Origin: Actinomadura litoris
GTDB taxonomy: Bacteria; Actinomycetota; Actinomycetes; Streptosporangiales; Streptosporangiaceae
Assembly: GCF_009733595.1 (NCBI RefSeq)
Contig: NZ_WOFH01000008.1
Span: forward strand, 1 to 64,000
Direction: 5' to 3'
DNA length: 64,000 nt
The notes beneath the pieces were generated by a model. The model searched no databases and had not been told where the DNA came from. It was given only the letters and a program-made list of their open reading frames with translations. The stretch's first letter is position 1. Every line of letters starts with the position of its first letter. The position numbers and the translations under genes are program-made. Positions 34,909 to 43,860 of the stretch are shown one piece after another.

Positions 34909-35844
34909 GTGCTAGACGTACGCCGCCTGCGCATCCTCCAGCACCTCGCCGCCTACGGGACCGTCGCGGCCACCGCGGAGGCCCTGCACCTGACCCCGCC
35001 GGCCGTCTCCCAGCACCTCGCCGCCTTGCAGAAGGAGGCCGGCATGCCCGTGGTGGAGAAGCACGGCCGCACACTGCGGCTGACCGCGGCCGGGGAACTG
35101 CTGGTGGCCCACGCCGAGATCATCCTGGCGGAACTCGCGGCAGCCGAATCCGGCCTGGCCGCCCTGCGGAGCGGTCGGCACGGCATCGTGCGGATCACCG
35201 CCTTCGCCTCCGCGGCCCGCGCACTCGTCGCTCCCCTGTGGCAACGCCTCGCCGGCACCGATGCCGCGTCGGCCCTGTCGCTGCGACTGTCCGTCCAGGA
35301 ACCCGACCAGGCCCTGGACGAGCTGCGCAAGCGCTCCACCGACCTCGCCCTCGTCCACAGCTACACCGTGCTGCCGCGCAGCTTCCCCGCCGCGTGCGAA
35401 CAGACCGTCCTCATGGAGGAACCGGTACTGCTCGCCCTCCATCCCCGCCAGGCCGAGGCACTGGGACTGACCACCGGGCAGCCAGCGGACCTGTCCCGGA
35501 CGTCACATCTGCCGTGGCTGACCCCAGGCCCGGAGACCTCCTGCTACGAGATGATCCAACGTGCCTGCGGCGCGGCCGGTTTCGTCCCCGACATCAGGAC
35601 CCGCAGCAGCGACTTCTCCGTGCTGACGGCCCTGGTGGCGGCGGGAGCGGGCGCCGCCCTCGTCCCCCGGATGGCGCTGCCGGACACCGCCGCGTCCCTC
35701 AGCCTCCACCCGCTGCTCCATCCGGTATCCCGCACCATCTTCACCGTGAGCCGCGCGGGAACCGGAAAGCACCCTGACCTGCGACGCGTCCTGGACCTGC
35801 TCCGCGACCCGCCCCCCGACCCTGACGACACACCGTCCGGCTGA
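34909..35844 (+). CDS. LysR-family transcriptional regulator
   Basis: 311 residues: N-terminal HTH (LAAYGTVAATAEALHLTPPAVSQHLAALQKE) and a periplasmic-binding-like effector domain. GTG start at 34909 with AAGGAG upstream. Lies just after the EamA exporter on the same strand; a regulatory link is likely but unproven. Confidence 0.92.
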   Translation: MLDVRRLRILQHLAAYGTVAATAEALHLTPPAVSQHLAALQKEAGMPVVEKHGRTLRLTAAGELLVAHAEIILAELAAAESGLAALRSGRHGIVRITAFASAARALVAPLWQRLAGTDAASALSLRLSVQEPDQALDELRKRSTDLALVHSYTVLPRSFPAACEQTVLMEEPVLLALHPRQAEALGLTTGQPADLSRTSHLPWLTPGPETSCYEMIQRACGAAGFVPDIRTRSSDFSVLTALVAAGAGAALVPRMALPDTAASLSLHPLLHPVSRTIFTVSRAGTGKHPDLRRVLDLLRDPPPDPDDTPSG

Positions 35845-36250
35845 CCGCCGACATCAGACGTGCAGGACGCCTGACCAGATCTGCGCGCCCCTGGGGAGCC
35901 CCTCCCGGCGTTCCCCGAGACCGGGAGAACCGCATCCGGGGCAGCGATGATCGGCAGCGACCTCAGGTGCGGAACGCGAGGCGAAGTCCGCGCACCTCAC
36001 AAGGCGGAGACATCACCCCTGTCTTTTCGGCAGGCCGCCATTCCCGTCCGCCCCCTGAGGGCCCACCGTCCGGAGCCCGACGGCGTCTCGACTCACTGGT
36101 CAGTGGAATTCAGCGCGTAGGTCCATGGCGCGCTTATGCGGTGGAAACACTGGGTGCTGTTACCTGGTCCCCGCGCCGGGGCGACCCCGGTCGCAGCGGC
36201 ACCGCCACCTTCCGCCGGCGGGTATGTGACACAGAAGGCGAGACCTCGTC
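35845..36250. other. Intergenic region before the TPR/protease-like triplet
   Basis: About 400 bases. I find no gene or RNA I can support. It presumably holds the promoter of the three-gene unit starting at 36251; AAGGCGAG lies about ten bases before that ATG. Confidence 0.4.
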
Positions 36251-37441
36251 ATGGCATTCGCTGGGCCGAGCGGCACCCCCGACGAACTCTTCAAGGCCGG
36301 CAGGTTCAAGGAGGCCGACCGGGGTTACGAGCAGGTACTTGAGGGCGATCCGGACAACGCGCATGCGTATGCGCAGCGCGGCTACATCGCTCTTCTGTCC
36401 AACGGCTTCGCCGACGCCGAAAGGTTTCTGACCAGGGCCGTCGACCTGGCGCCCGGCGACAGCGCCTCGAAGGAGCGGCTGGCGGACTGTTTCGTGCGGC
36501 AGGACCAGCTGGGCCGGGCCGTGCCGCTACTGCGCGCGGCCGGACGCGAGGCAGCGGCAAAGCAGTACGAGAGCGTGACCGGGACGCCGTTCGAGATACG
36601 CGGACCCCGATCGACACGCCTCCCCATCGACTTTCGGTATCCCATCCCCCTGGTCAGGGCATCGGTGAACGGGGCCGAACCGGTGGCGTTCACCATCGAC
36701 ACCTACGCATCGCTGGCGCTCACGATGGAGACGGCGGAGAAGGCCGGTCTCCGCGCCGTGGCCACCAGTACCGGCAGGAACCCCCAAGAGACCTTCACCA
36801 TCTATCACGGCATCGTCGATTCGTTCAGGGTCGGGGAGTTCGAGCTGCGCAACGTCCCGGTCCTGTGGCATAAGGCCGAGATGCCGCACCCCCTGGGCGT
36901 CCCGCAACCGAACGGCGCCTTCGGAACGACCGTCTTCTATCATTTTCTTACCACGATAGATTTTCCGAACAACGCGCTCGTCCTGCGCCGGAAGACCAAG
37001 GCGCAGCTCAGGGAGTTCCGCTCCGAAGCCGAGCGGGCAGGCGCCGACCGCCTGCCGTTGTGGCTGGTGAACACCCACTTCCCCTGCACGTTGGGGAGTC
37101 TGAACGGCTACGGGCCGAAGGTCGCCTCCGTCGACCTCGGCGCCGAAGGAGCCATCCAAGTCGGCACGAGACCCGAGGTGGCCGAGCGCGCGGGCCTGCG
37201 GCCCGACCATGACCGCCCCGCAGTGTTCGCCACGGCGGAAGCCACCTACCCCTTCGTGGCGCCGAAGGCAGGCGTGGGGAACGCCGTCGCACGAGATGTA
37301 TACGGATGGGTCTCCGAGAACTTCGGGTTCGACGAGCGATTCGGCTTCGAGACGATCGGAAACTTCTCGCAAGAATTCTTCAAGGAGTTCAGCATCACTT
37401 TCGATTACGCCGGGATGAACCTCTACATATCGAGCAGGTAG
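36251..37441 (+). CDS. TPR plus retropepsin-like (clan AA) protein, paralogue 1
   Basis: 396 residues, no signal peptide. Residues about 8-105 form TPR-like helical repeats (DELFKAGRFKEADRGYEQVL, YIALLSNGFADAERFLTRAV). The rest looks like a two-lobed aspartic-protease fold: the first active-site position reads IDTYAS instead of DTG (codons 36698-36706) and the second reads VDLGAEG (37133-37141). The motif TTVFYHFL between the lobes is shared with both paralogues. Neither site is a canonical DTG/DSG, so activity is doubtful. First of three tandem genes on one strand. Confidence 0.7.
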   Translation: MAFAGPSGTPDELFKAGRFKEADRGYEQVLEGDPDNAHAYAQRGYIALLSNGFADAERFLTRAVDLAPGDSASKERLADCFVRQDQLGRAVPLLRAAGREAAAKQYESVTGTPFEIRGPRSTRLPIDFRYPIPLVRASVNGAEPVAFTIDTYASLALTMETAEKAGLRAVATSTGRNPQETFTIYHGIVDSFRVGEFELRNVPVLWHKAEMPHPLGVPQPNGAFGTTVFYHFLTTIDFPNNALVLRRKTKAQLREFRSEAERAGADRLPLWLVNTHFPCTLGSLNGYGPKVASVDLGAEGAIQVGTRPEVAERAGLRPDHDRPAVFATAEATYPFVAPKAGVGNAVARDVYGWVSENFGFDERFGFETIGNFSQEFFKEFSITFDYAGMNLYISSR

Positions 37442-37477
37442 CCGTGCAAGCTGCCCAACTGAAGGTGAGGCCACTCC

Positions 37478-38677
37478 ATGGACGTCGGAACTCCCGGCGA
37501 AAGTCCTGACGAGCTGTTCAAGACCGGAAGGTTCGAGAAAGCCGACGAGGGCTACGCGAGGATCCTTGAACGAGCGCCGAACGATCCGCGCGCCAACGCG
37601 CAGCGAGGCTATATCGCGCTGCTGTCCAACAGGTTCGCCGACGCCGAGAGGTTCCTGATGAAGGCGGTCGACCTGGCACCCGCCGACGCGTTCTCGAAGC
37701 AGCAGCTCGCCGACTGCTACGTGCGGCAGGACCAGCTCACCCGGGCGGCGCCGCTGCTGAGAGCCGCCGGTCTCGAAGGCTACGCCAGGCAGTACGAGAG
37801 CGTGACCGGCACACCGAACGAGGTACACGGTCCGCAGCGCACACGGATTCCCTTCACGACGCTCAACCCGGGGCCCACCATCGAGGCCGCGGTGAACGGG
37901 GTCGAGTCGGGGACGTTCGGTCTCGACACCGGTGCGCCGCTGGCCCTCACGACGGAGACGGCGAAGAAGGCCGGTCTGCGCGCGGTGTCGACCAGCAAGG
38001 GCCGGAACCCTCAGGAGACCTTCACCATCTACCACGGCATCGTCGACTCATTGCGAATGGGCGACATGGAGCTCCGCAACGTCCCGGCGGTGTGGCATAA
38101 CGCCGAGATGCCGCACGCCCTCGGGGTCGGCCAGCCCGAAGGCGTCATCGGGACCACGGTCTTCTACCATTTCCTGGCCACGATGGATTTCGCGAACCAG
38201 GCACTGATCCTGCGGCGGAAGACGGCGGCACAGCGACAAGCGTTCCGCGTCGAGGCGAAGCGGGCGGGCGCCGAACGCCTGCCGCTTTGGCTCGCGGACA
38301 CCCACATGCCCCACACGCTGGGCAGCGTCAACGGCTATGGCCCCGGACTGGTCGGTCTCGACACCGGGGTCGAGGGGGCCATCCAGGTCGGCACCGACGA
38401 GCAGACGGCCGAGCTGGCGGGTGTGCGGCTGGACTACGGCCGTCCGGTCACCTTCGCCGGAGCGGACGAGACCTACCCCTTCGTCGCCCCCGTGGTGAGC
38501 CTGGGACGCGCGGTCTCGCGGAACGCCTACGGTGTCGCCGTCCGAAGGTCGGGGCTCGACGACCGCCTTGGATTCGAGACGATCGGCAACTTCTCGCAGG
38601 AGTTCTTCAAAGCCCTCGCCGCCACATTCGACTATGTCGAAATGGACCTCTACATCACGGGAGGCGGACAACAATGA
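37478..38677 (+). CDS. TPR plus retropepsin-like (clan AA) protein, paralogue 2 (active-site motifs intact)
   Basis: 399 residues, same layout as paralogue 1: TPR repeats, then two lobes. Here both motifs read DTG: LDTGAPL (codons 37925-37933) and LDTGVEG (about 38360-38368), so this is the copy most likely to be a catalytic, single-chain aspartic peptidase. It has no signal peptide. Start ATG 37478 with AAGGTGAGG upstream; its stop overlaps the ATG of paralogue 3 (ATGA). It may process a secreted partner or act in a complex with the other two. Confidence 0.75.
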   Translation: MDVGTPGESPDELFKTGRFEKADEGYARILERAPNDPRANAQRGYIALLSNRFADAERFLMKAVDLAPADAFSKQQLADCYVRQDQLTRAAPLLRAAGLEGYARQYESVTGTPNEVHGPQRTRIPFTTLNPGPTIEAAVNGVESGTFGLDTGAPLALTTETAKKAGLRAVSTSKGRNPQETFTIYHGIVDSLRMGDMELRNVPAVWHNAEMPHALGVGQPEGVIGTTVFYHFLATMDFANQALILRRKTAAQRQAFRVEAKRAGAERLPLWLADTHMPHTLGSVNGYGPGLVGLDTGVEGAIQVGTDEQTAELAGVRLDYGRPVTFAGADETYPFVAPVVSLGRAVSRNAYGVAVRRSGLDDRLGFETIGNFSQEFFKALAATFDYVEMDLYITGGGQQ

Positions 38678-39990
38678 GCGAAAGCAGCACCGACCGGCGG
38701 AGCTTCCTCCGCCAGGCCGGGCTGACCGTCGGCGCCGCCACCGCCCTTCCGCTTCTGGGCGCCCAGCGAGCCGGAGCAGCCACATGGGGGCCGGAGGACG
38801 CCGCCACAGGATCGCATGCTGATCGGCTCTTCCGTGCGGGCAGGTTCGAAGAGGCAGACCGAGGCTACGCGCGGATTCTGCGCGGTGACCCCGACAACGC
38901 GCATGTCCATGCACAGCGAGGCTATATCGCACTGTTGTCCAACAGATTCACCGATGCCGAGAAGTTCCTGACAAAGGCGGTGGGCCTGGAGCCCGGCGAC
39001 ACGTTCTCGAAAGAGCGGCTCGCGGACTGCCATGTACGGCAGGACCGCTTCGCGCAGGCGGTGCCGCTACTGCGGGCGGCCGGCAAGGAGGCGTATGCCG
39101 AACAGTACGCCAGCCTGTCCGGCACACCGTACGAGGTACGCGGCGCCCAGAGCACACGGCTCGCGTTCACCGCCCTCAACCCGATGCCTCTGGTGGAGGT
39201 CTCGGTGAACGGGGCCCCGGCCGCACAGTTCATCCTCGCCACCGGGGCACCCTTGGCGTTCACGATGGACACGGCCGAGAAGGCCGGGCTGCGCGCGGTG
39301 GCCACCAGCACCGAGACCGTCGGCTATCAGGCGGTCACCATGCATCACGGCGTGGTGGGATCCCTGCAATTCGGCGGCATCGAACTGCGCAACGTCCCGG
39401 TCGTCTGGCACGACGGCGAGCAGCCCCACCCCCTGGGGCAGCGGCAGCCGGCGGGCACCCTCGGCACGTCGCTCCTCTACCATTTCCTGGCGACGGTGGA
39501 CTTCGGCAACAGGGCCCTCACGTTGCGGCGGAAGACCGGAGCGCAGCTGAACGAGTTCCGAGCCGAGGCCAGGCGCGCCGGAGCCGATCGCCTGCCGTTG
39601 TGGCTGGCCGACGCCCGCCTTCCCTGCACGCTGGGAGGTCTCAACGACCACGGGCCGAAGGTCGTCACCCTCGACACCGGAGTCGAAGGGGCGGCGGGCG
39701 CGGTGTCCGTCATCACGACCGAGGCGACAGCCGAACGGGCGGGTATACGCATGGATCACAAGCGGCCGAACGTGTACGGCGCCAAAGAGGATGCCACGCC
39801 GTTCATCGTGCAGAGGCCGAGCATCGGAAGGATGACGGCACGGAACCTCTACGGGTTCGCACTCAAACAGCCGCTGTTCGATGAACGCATCAGGTTCCAG
39901 ACGCTGGGCAACTTCACCCTTGAATTCCTGAAGCCCTTCGCCCTCACCTTCGACTACGCCAATATGCACCTCTACGTTTCCCACAAATAG
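38674..39990 (+). CDS. Tat-exported TPR plus retropepsin-like protein, paralogue 3 (first Asp lost)
   Basis: 438 residues. Unlike the other two it begins with a twin-arginine signal (TDRRSFLRQAGLTVGAATALPLLG, ending near AQRAGAA), so it is predicted to be exported folded. TPR repeats follow, then the two lobes. The first active-site position reads LATGAPL (Asp to Ala, codons 39238-39246) while the second is LDTGVEG. Loss of one of two catalytic aspartates predicts an inactive pseudoprotease in this copy. Translationally coupled to paralogue 2. Confidence 0.75.
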   Translation: MSESSTDRRSFLRQAGLTVGAATALPLLGAQRAGAATWGPEDAATGSHADRLFRAGRFEEADRGYARILRGDPDNAHVHAQRGYIALLSNRFTDAEKFLTKAVGLEPGDTFSKERLADCHVRQDRFAQAVPLLRAAGKEAYAEQYASLSGTPYEVRGAQSTRLAFTALNPMPLVEVSVNGAPAAQFILATGAPLAFTMDTAEKAGLRAVATSTETVGYQAVTMHHGVVGSLQFGGIELRNVPVVWHDGEQPHPLGQRQPAGTLGTSLLYHFLATVDFGNRALTLRRKTGAQLNEFRAEARRAGADRLPLWLADARLPCTLGGLNDHGPKVVTLDTGVEGAAGAVSVITTEATAERAGIRMDHKRPNVYGAKEDATPFIVQRPSIGRMTARNLYGFALKQPLFDERIRFQTLGNFTLEFLKPFALTFDYANMHLYVSHK

Positions 39991-40021
39991 CCGGCCGGAT
40001 ACGGATGGCTCTCCGTGCTGT

Positions 40022-40678
40022 TCAGCCGTCGATCGCGAAGCCCATCGCGACGGCGGCGGTGACCACGATCTGGCCAGGTGCGAAGTCCTCCTCTACACCG
40101 CCGCTGACTCCGCCGTGGCTGTAGGTCTTCAGGCGTTCGGGATCAACGTCCTCGATGTGCAGGACCCTGCCGAGCTCGATCCCCGCTGCTTCGGCGTAGA
40201 GTTCGGCCTTGGCGCGGGCCGCGCCGACAGCGTCCCGGCGTGCCTGTGCGCGGAGGGCCCGTTTGGTCCGGACGTCGAACTCGATCCCGTTGATTCGATC
40301 AACTCCGGCGTCGACGATCTCGGTCATCAGCTGCTGTAGCGATTCGATCGCCGCTGTCTCGATCTCGTAGTCGGCCTCGCATTTGAAACCGGCCTTTCTG
40401 CGCGTCTCAAGGGCAGGGCTGTATTCGTAGTGCGTGGCGAGTTTGAGGTGGGACGGCGCGACACCCGCGTCCGGAATCTGATGCGAGCGCAGCACGGCAC
40501 GGAAAGCAGTGATCACTCTCTGCGCCGCCTGGAACGCCTCGGCAGGGGACTGTTCTATGCAGGCGAGTTCGACCTTCACTCGCGCGAAGTCGGGCTCGGC
40601 CGCGATGGTGGCGGCGCCGAACGTCGCCACACCCCAGGGTTCAGAGATCTTCGGGTCGTTGAGCACGGTGGCCTCCAT
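40022..40678 (-). CDS. SIMPL-domain (DUF541) protein
   Basis: 218 residues matching the SIMPL/DUF541 family: GVATFGAATIAAEPDFARVKVELAC, the pattern ...AVLRSHQIPDAGV..., and RRDAVGAARAKAELYAEAAGIELGRVLHIED. No signal peptide is visible with the chosen ATG at 40678. A longer frame to 40861 lacks coding character and crosses the inverted repeat at 40745-40774. Function of the family is poorly known (stress-related in some bacteria). Confidence 0.8.
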   Translation of the reverse strand: MEATVLNDPKISEPWGVATFGAATIAAEPDFARVKVELACIEQSPAEAFQAAQRVITAFRAVLRSHQIPDAGVAPSHLKLATHYEYSPALETRRKAGFKCEADYEIETAAIESLQQLMTEIVDAGVDRINGIEFDVRTKRALRAQARRDAVGAARAKAELYAEAAGIELGRVLHIEDVDPERLKTYSHGGVSGGVEEDFAPGQIVVTAAVAMGFAIDG

Positions 40679-40744
40679 CGTCAGGATCAGAGATATGAAG
40701 CTCGGACAACTGCGCAAGCGCGGTTGATGGCGTTTGCGATCCAC

Positions 40745-40774
40745 GTTGTTCTGGTGCGGGAGCACCAGAACAAC
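40745..40774. promoter_or_regulatory. Perfect 13-base inverted repeat with 4-base loop
   Basis: GTTGTTCTGGTGC-GGGA-GCACCAGAACAAC, between the divergent SIMPL and MFS genes. It could be an operator for a dimeric regulator of either gene or a stable RNA hairpin in the SIMPL leader. No U-tract follows on either strand. No regulator gene is adjacent. Confidence 0.7.
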
Positions 40775-40941
40775 CGCGCGGCCTAGTCCCGCCGCACCAG
40801 CAGAAGTCGATGGCCGGCGACGATGCCCCGCACCACGCCAAGAGGGAAGTGTTGGAGGCACGCGAATCTCACGCGTGTCCCCTCACCTCACAGCGTACGG
40901 AGTGATCAGCCTATGACGACGGTTCCTTCCCGGACCGGGCG

Positions 40942-42390
40942 ATGGAAGCACCGGCGCCGAAATGTCAGTGGCCTGTGGCGATGAACGGAACATCTACGCC
41001 CGAGTCCGTGAGTTCCCCTGCCCGCGTCGGAGGACTTTCGATCGGTGCCCTTGGCGTTCTCGCGCTCGCTCTCGGCTCCCTGCAATCGGTGGTGGAGCCC
41101 TCGCTCCCACTGCTGCAACGTGAACTGGACGTCAGCCCGGCCGAAGGCGCTTTGATCGGCAACACCTTACTCATCACCGGCGCGGTCGTCACACCCGTCG
41201 CGGGCAAACTCGGCGACCGTTACGGCGGAAAGCGCGTGCTGGTCTGGTTGATGGCCGTGGTCTCGGCCGGCGGGCTTCTGGCCGGCCTGGCACCGAGCCT
41301 GCCGGTGTTGCTGCTCGGCCAGGTTTTGCAGGGCGTCATGGTGGGTGTGCTGCCCCTCTCATTCATCCTGGTGCGCAAGCATCTCCCGGCCGGGCGGTCG
41401 CAGGTGGCGATCGGGCTGGTCGCCGCACTGTTCACGGCGGGCGGAATGGTGGGGACGCTGTTCGCGGGCCCGCTCGCCGAGGGACTGTCCTGGCATTGGA
41501 TGTTCGCGCTGCCGACGATCGCGGTCATCGCGTCGACATTGGCGGTGATCCGGCTGATGCCGCACGATCCGCCGGTCCGGTCGGGCGACAGGCTCGACTG
41601 GCCGGGCGTGGTCCTGCTGAGCGGCACGTTGCTCGTGTTCATGCTCGGGCTCGTGACGATGACGGACGCCGACGCGTCGCGGTCGGCAGTCGGCCTGGTC
41701 GTGGTCGCCGTGGTCGCGTTCGGGACCGGTTGGGTCGTCGTGGAACGCCGGGCCTCCTCGCCCATGGTCGATCTCCGCATGCTGGCGAAGCCCGCGATCT
41801 GGACTTCATGTCTGTTCACCTTCATCATGACCACCGGCTTCGGGATGGTGCTCATCCTGCTCCCGCAGCTGTTCGCGGTGTCGGGCGACGGATACGGCTT
41901 CGGAGCCGATACCACCGCCATCGGACTCCTCCTGCTGCCCGGCGCCATCGCCGGGGCGGTGAGCGACTCGGTCGGCGGAATCGCGGCGCGGCGTTTCGGC
42001 CCGCGTCCCGTGGTCATCGCGGGCGCCGTGGTCACGACGGCGACGATGGTCGCCCTCGTGTCCCTGCACGACGCCGAATGGCAACCGGTGCTCGCGAAGG
42101 TGCTGGTCGCGCTCGCCACGGGCGCCGGAACCACCGCGCTGCTCGCAGGCACCGCCACCGCCGTCGAGCCCAAGGACACCGGCATCGCCACCAGCCTGCT
42201 CGTGGTGACACGCGTGATCGGGGTCGCCCTGGGAGCCCAGATCGGCGGCGCGATCCTCGCCGCCGATGACGATCCGATGACGGGGCGGCCGACCGAGTCG
42301 GCTTTCGTCACAGGTTTCGCCGTCGCCGGTCTCGTCGCGGCGTTGCCGCTGGTCGTTGTCCTCATCACGAAGAAGGGAGCCCGGTCATGA
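40942..42390 (+). CDS. MFS drug-efflux transporter, DHA2 (14-TM) type
   Basis: 482 residues with about 14 membrane helices; motif A-like GKLGDRYGGKRVLV after helix 2 and the DHA2-type GNTLLITGAVVTPVAG. The ATG at 40942 is the longest; an ATG at 40981 would give 469 residues and neither has a clear ribosome site. Its stop overlaps the start of the FAD monooxygenase gene (ATGA), forming a two-gene operon that may provide efflux plus enzymatic modification of a drug. Confidence 0.9.
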   Translation: MEAPAPKCQWPVAMNGTSTPESVSSPARVGGLSIGALGVLALALGSLQSVVEPSLPLLQRELDVSPAEGALIGNTLLITGAVVTPVAGKLGDRYGGKRVLVWLMAVVSAGGLLAGLAPSLPVLLLGQVLQGVMVGVLPLSFILVRKHLPAGRSQVAIGLVAALFTAGGMVGTLFAGPLAEGLSWHWMFALPTIAVIASTLAVIRLMPHDPPVRSGDRLDWPGVVLLSGTLLVFMLGLVTMTDADASRSAVGLVVVAVVAFGTGWVVVERRASSPMVDLRMLAKPAIWTSCLFTFIMTTGFGMVLILLPQLFAVSGDGYGFGADTTAIGLLLLPGAIAGAVSDSVGGIAARRFGPRPVVIAGAVVTTATMVALVSLHDAEWQPVLAKVLVALATGAGTTALLAGTATAVEPKDTGIATSLLVVTRVIGVALGAQIGGAILAADDDPMTGRPTESAFVTGFAVAGLVAALPLVVVLITKKGARS

Positions 42391-43607
42391 CATCTGCCGG
42401 TTCGTCGAGGGGTGCGACCGCCACCGCCGAACGCAGAGTCCTGATCTCCGGTGCCGGTGTCGCCGGACCCGCGCTCGCGTACTGGCTGCACCGCTCCGGA
42501 TTCGCGGTCACCGTGGTGGAGAAGGCACACGGACCGCGCGACGGCGGTTACCCGATCGACATCCGAGGCACCGCGACGGAGGTCGCCAGGCGGATGGGCA
42601 TCCTGCCCCGGCTACGTGAGGCGCACATCGACACACGTCGCTGCACCTTCCTCAACCCCGACGGCAGCGTATTGGCCTCGGTCGTCCCGCACGCCATCGC
42701 CGGCAGTGCCGAGGGACAGGACGTCGAGGTGACCCGAGGCGATCTCGCCACGATCCTCTACGGCGTGGTCCGCGACGACGTGGAGCTTCTGTTCGACGAC
42801 TCCGTCGACACCCTCGACCAGTCCGCCCAAGAGGTCGAGGTCACTTTCCGGAGCGGCGAACAGCGGACGTTCGACCTGGTATTCGGCGCCGACGGCATGC
42901 ACTCACATACCCGGCGAATTCTGTTCGGCCCCGAAGAACGGTTCCACCGCTACCTCGGCTACTGCTTCGCCATCTTCACCATGCCGAACACCTTCGGGCT
43001 CTCCCGGGAAATCATGCTGTGGAACAGCCCCGGAAAGACCGCGGCCCTCTACGCCGTCGGCGACGACGAAGTGCACGCCTTCTTGAACTTCCATCGCCCA
43101 GAGCCGCCGTCCGACGCCCTCCGGAACCCCGAGGCCCAACGGGACCTGGTCGCGACGGCCTTCGCGGGCGCGGGTTGGAAGGTCCCCGGCATGGTGGACG
43201 CCATGCGCGACGCCGATGACCTGTTCTTCGATACCGCAGCCCAGATCCGGATGCCCCAGTGGTCCAAGGGCCGCGTCGCACTCGTCGGCGACGCCGCGTA
43301 CGCACCCTCGTTCCTCACCGGACAGGGCACGAGCCTCGCACTGGTCGGCGCCTACATGCTCGCCAGCGCCCTGGCCGCGAACCGGGACCACACCACCGCC
43401 TTCGCCGCCTACGAACACGGCCTCCGCGAGTTCGTCACCATGAACCAGGCCCTGGTCGACAACGGCGCGGCCACGCTGTTCCCCACCACGGCGCAGGCCC
43501 TGGAACAACGCAACGCCAGGCTGCGCGACCTCGTCACGATGCCCGCGCGAACGGCGCCACCGGCCCACTCAGCCCTCACACTGCCCGAATTCACCCCGAC
43601 ACCCTGA
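42387..43607 (+). CDS. FAD-dependent monooxygenase, TetX/PHBH-like
   Basis: 406 residues of the class A flavoprotein monooxygenase family: Rossmann motif ISGAGVAGPALAYWL near the N terminus, DG motif FGADGMHSHTR, and the GD motif GRVALVGDAAYAPSFLTGQGTSLAL. Similar proteins include tetracycline destructases and rifampicin- or aromatic-hydroxylating enzymes. Translationally coupled to the MFS pump, which suggests detoxification of a xenobiotic or antibiotic; substrate unknown. Confidence 0.9.
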   Translation: MTSAGSSRGATATAERRVLISGAGVAGPALAYWLHRSGFAVTVVEKAHGPRDGGYPIDIRGTATEVARRMGILPRLREAHIDTRRCTFLNPDGSVLASVVPHAIAGSAEGQDVEVTRGDLATILYGVVRDDVELLFDDSVDTLDQSAQEVEVTFRSGEQRTFDLVFGADGMHSHTRRILFGPEERFHRYLGYCFAIFTMPNTFGLSREIMLWNSPGKTAALYAVGDDEVHAFLNFHRPEPPSDALRNPEAQRDLVATAFAGAGWKVPGMVDAMRDADDLFFDTAAQIRMPQWSKGRVALVGDAAYAPSFLTGQGTSLALVGAYMLASALAANRDHTTAFAAYEHGLREFVTMNQALVDNGAATLFPTTAQALEQRNARLRDLVTMPARTAPPAHSALTLPEFTPTP

Positions 43608-43787
43608 TCCCTCGGTGGCGTGCTGGCGGTCGGCGGTGTCTCGGACGGTCTCGACGAGTCGCGGTATTCCTCGCGGATCCAGCACCACCACCGCGACCGC
43701 CGGACGCCAGAGGCTCCTCTGGTCGTGACGTGCGCTCGGCGCTTGGACGGACGCGAGGCGGCCACCGAATCGGGCGGTGATCTGGGG

Positions 43788-43806
43788 TTAGGTTAGGCTT
43801 TCCTCG
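43788..43806 (+). promoter_or_regulatory. Iron box (IdeR/DmdR-type operator)
   Basis: The 19-base sequence starting TTAGGTTAGGCT matches the consensus TTAGGTTAGGCTAACCTAA at 15 of 19 positions by my count. It lies 55 bases before the first FecCD permease start, as expected for Fe(II)-dependent repression. Confidence 0.85.
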
Positions 43807-43860
43807 CTTGATGGGTCGTTCTGGAGGAAATGTGCTGCCGCTCGGACGTGACGGACGTGG

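Noticed and set aside
40679..40861. N-terminal extension of the SIMPL protein
   Set aside because: The extra codons lack coding character, cover the 13-base inverted repeat and would precede a normal family start at 40678.
43620..43740. Possible Phd/YefM antitoxin remnant on the minus strand
   Set aside because: Short pieces in different frames (AVAVVVLDP, REEYRD, LVETVRDTAD) resemble the end of an antitoxin, but the match needs two frameshifts over about 35 codons and there is no toxin gene; too weak to annotate.
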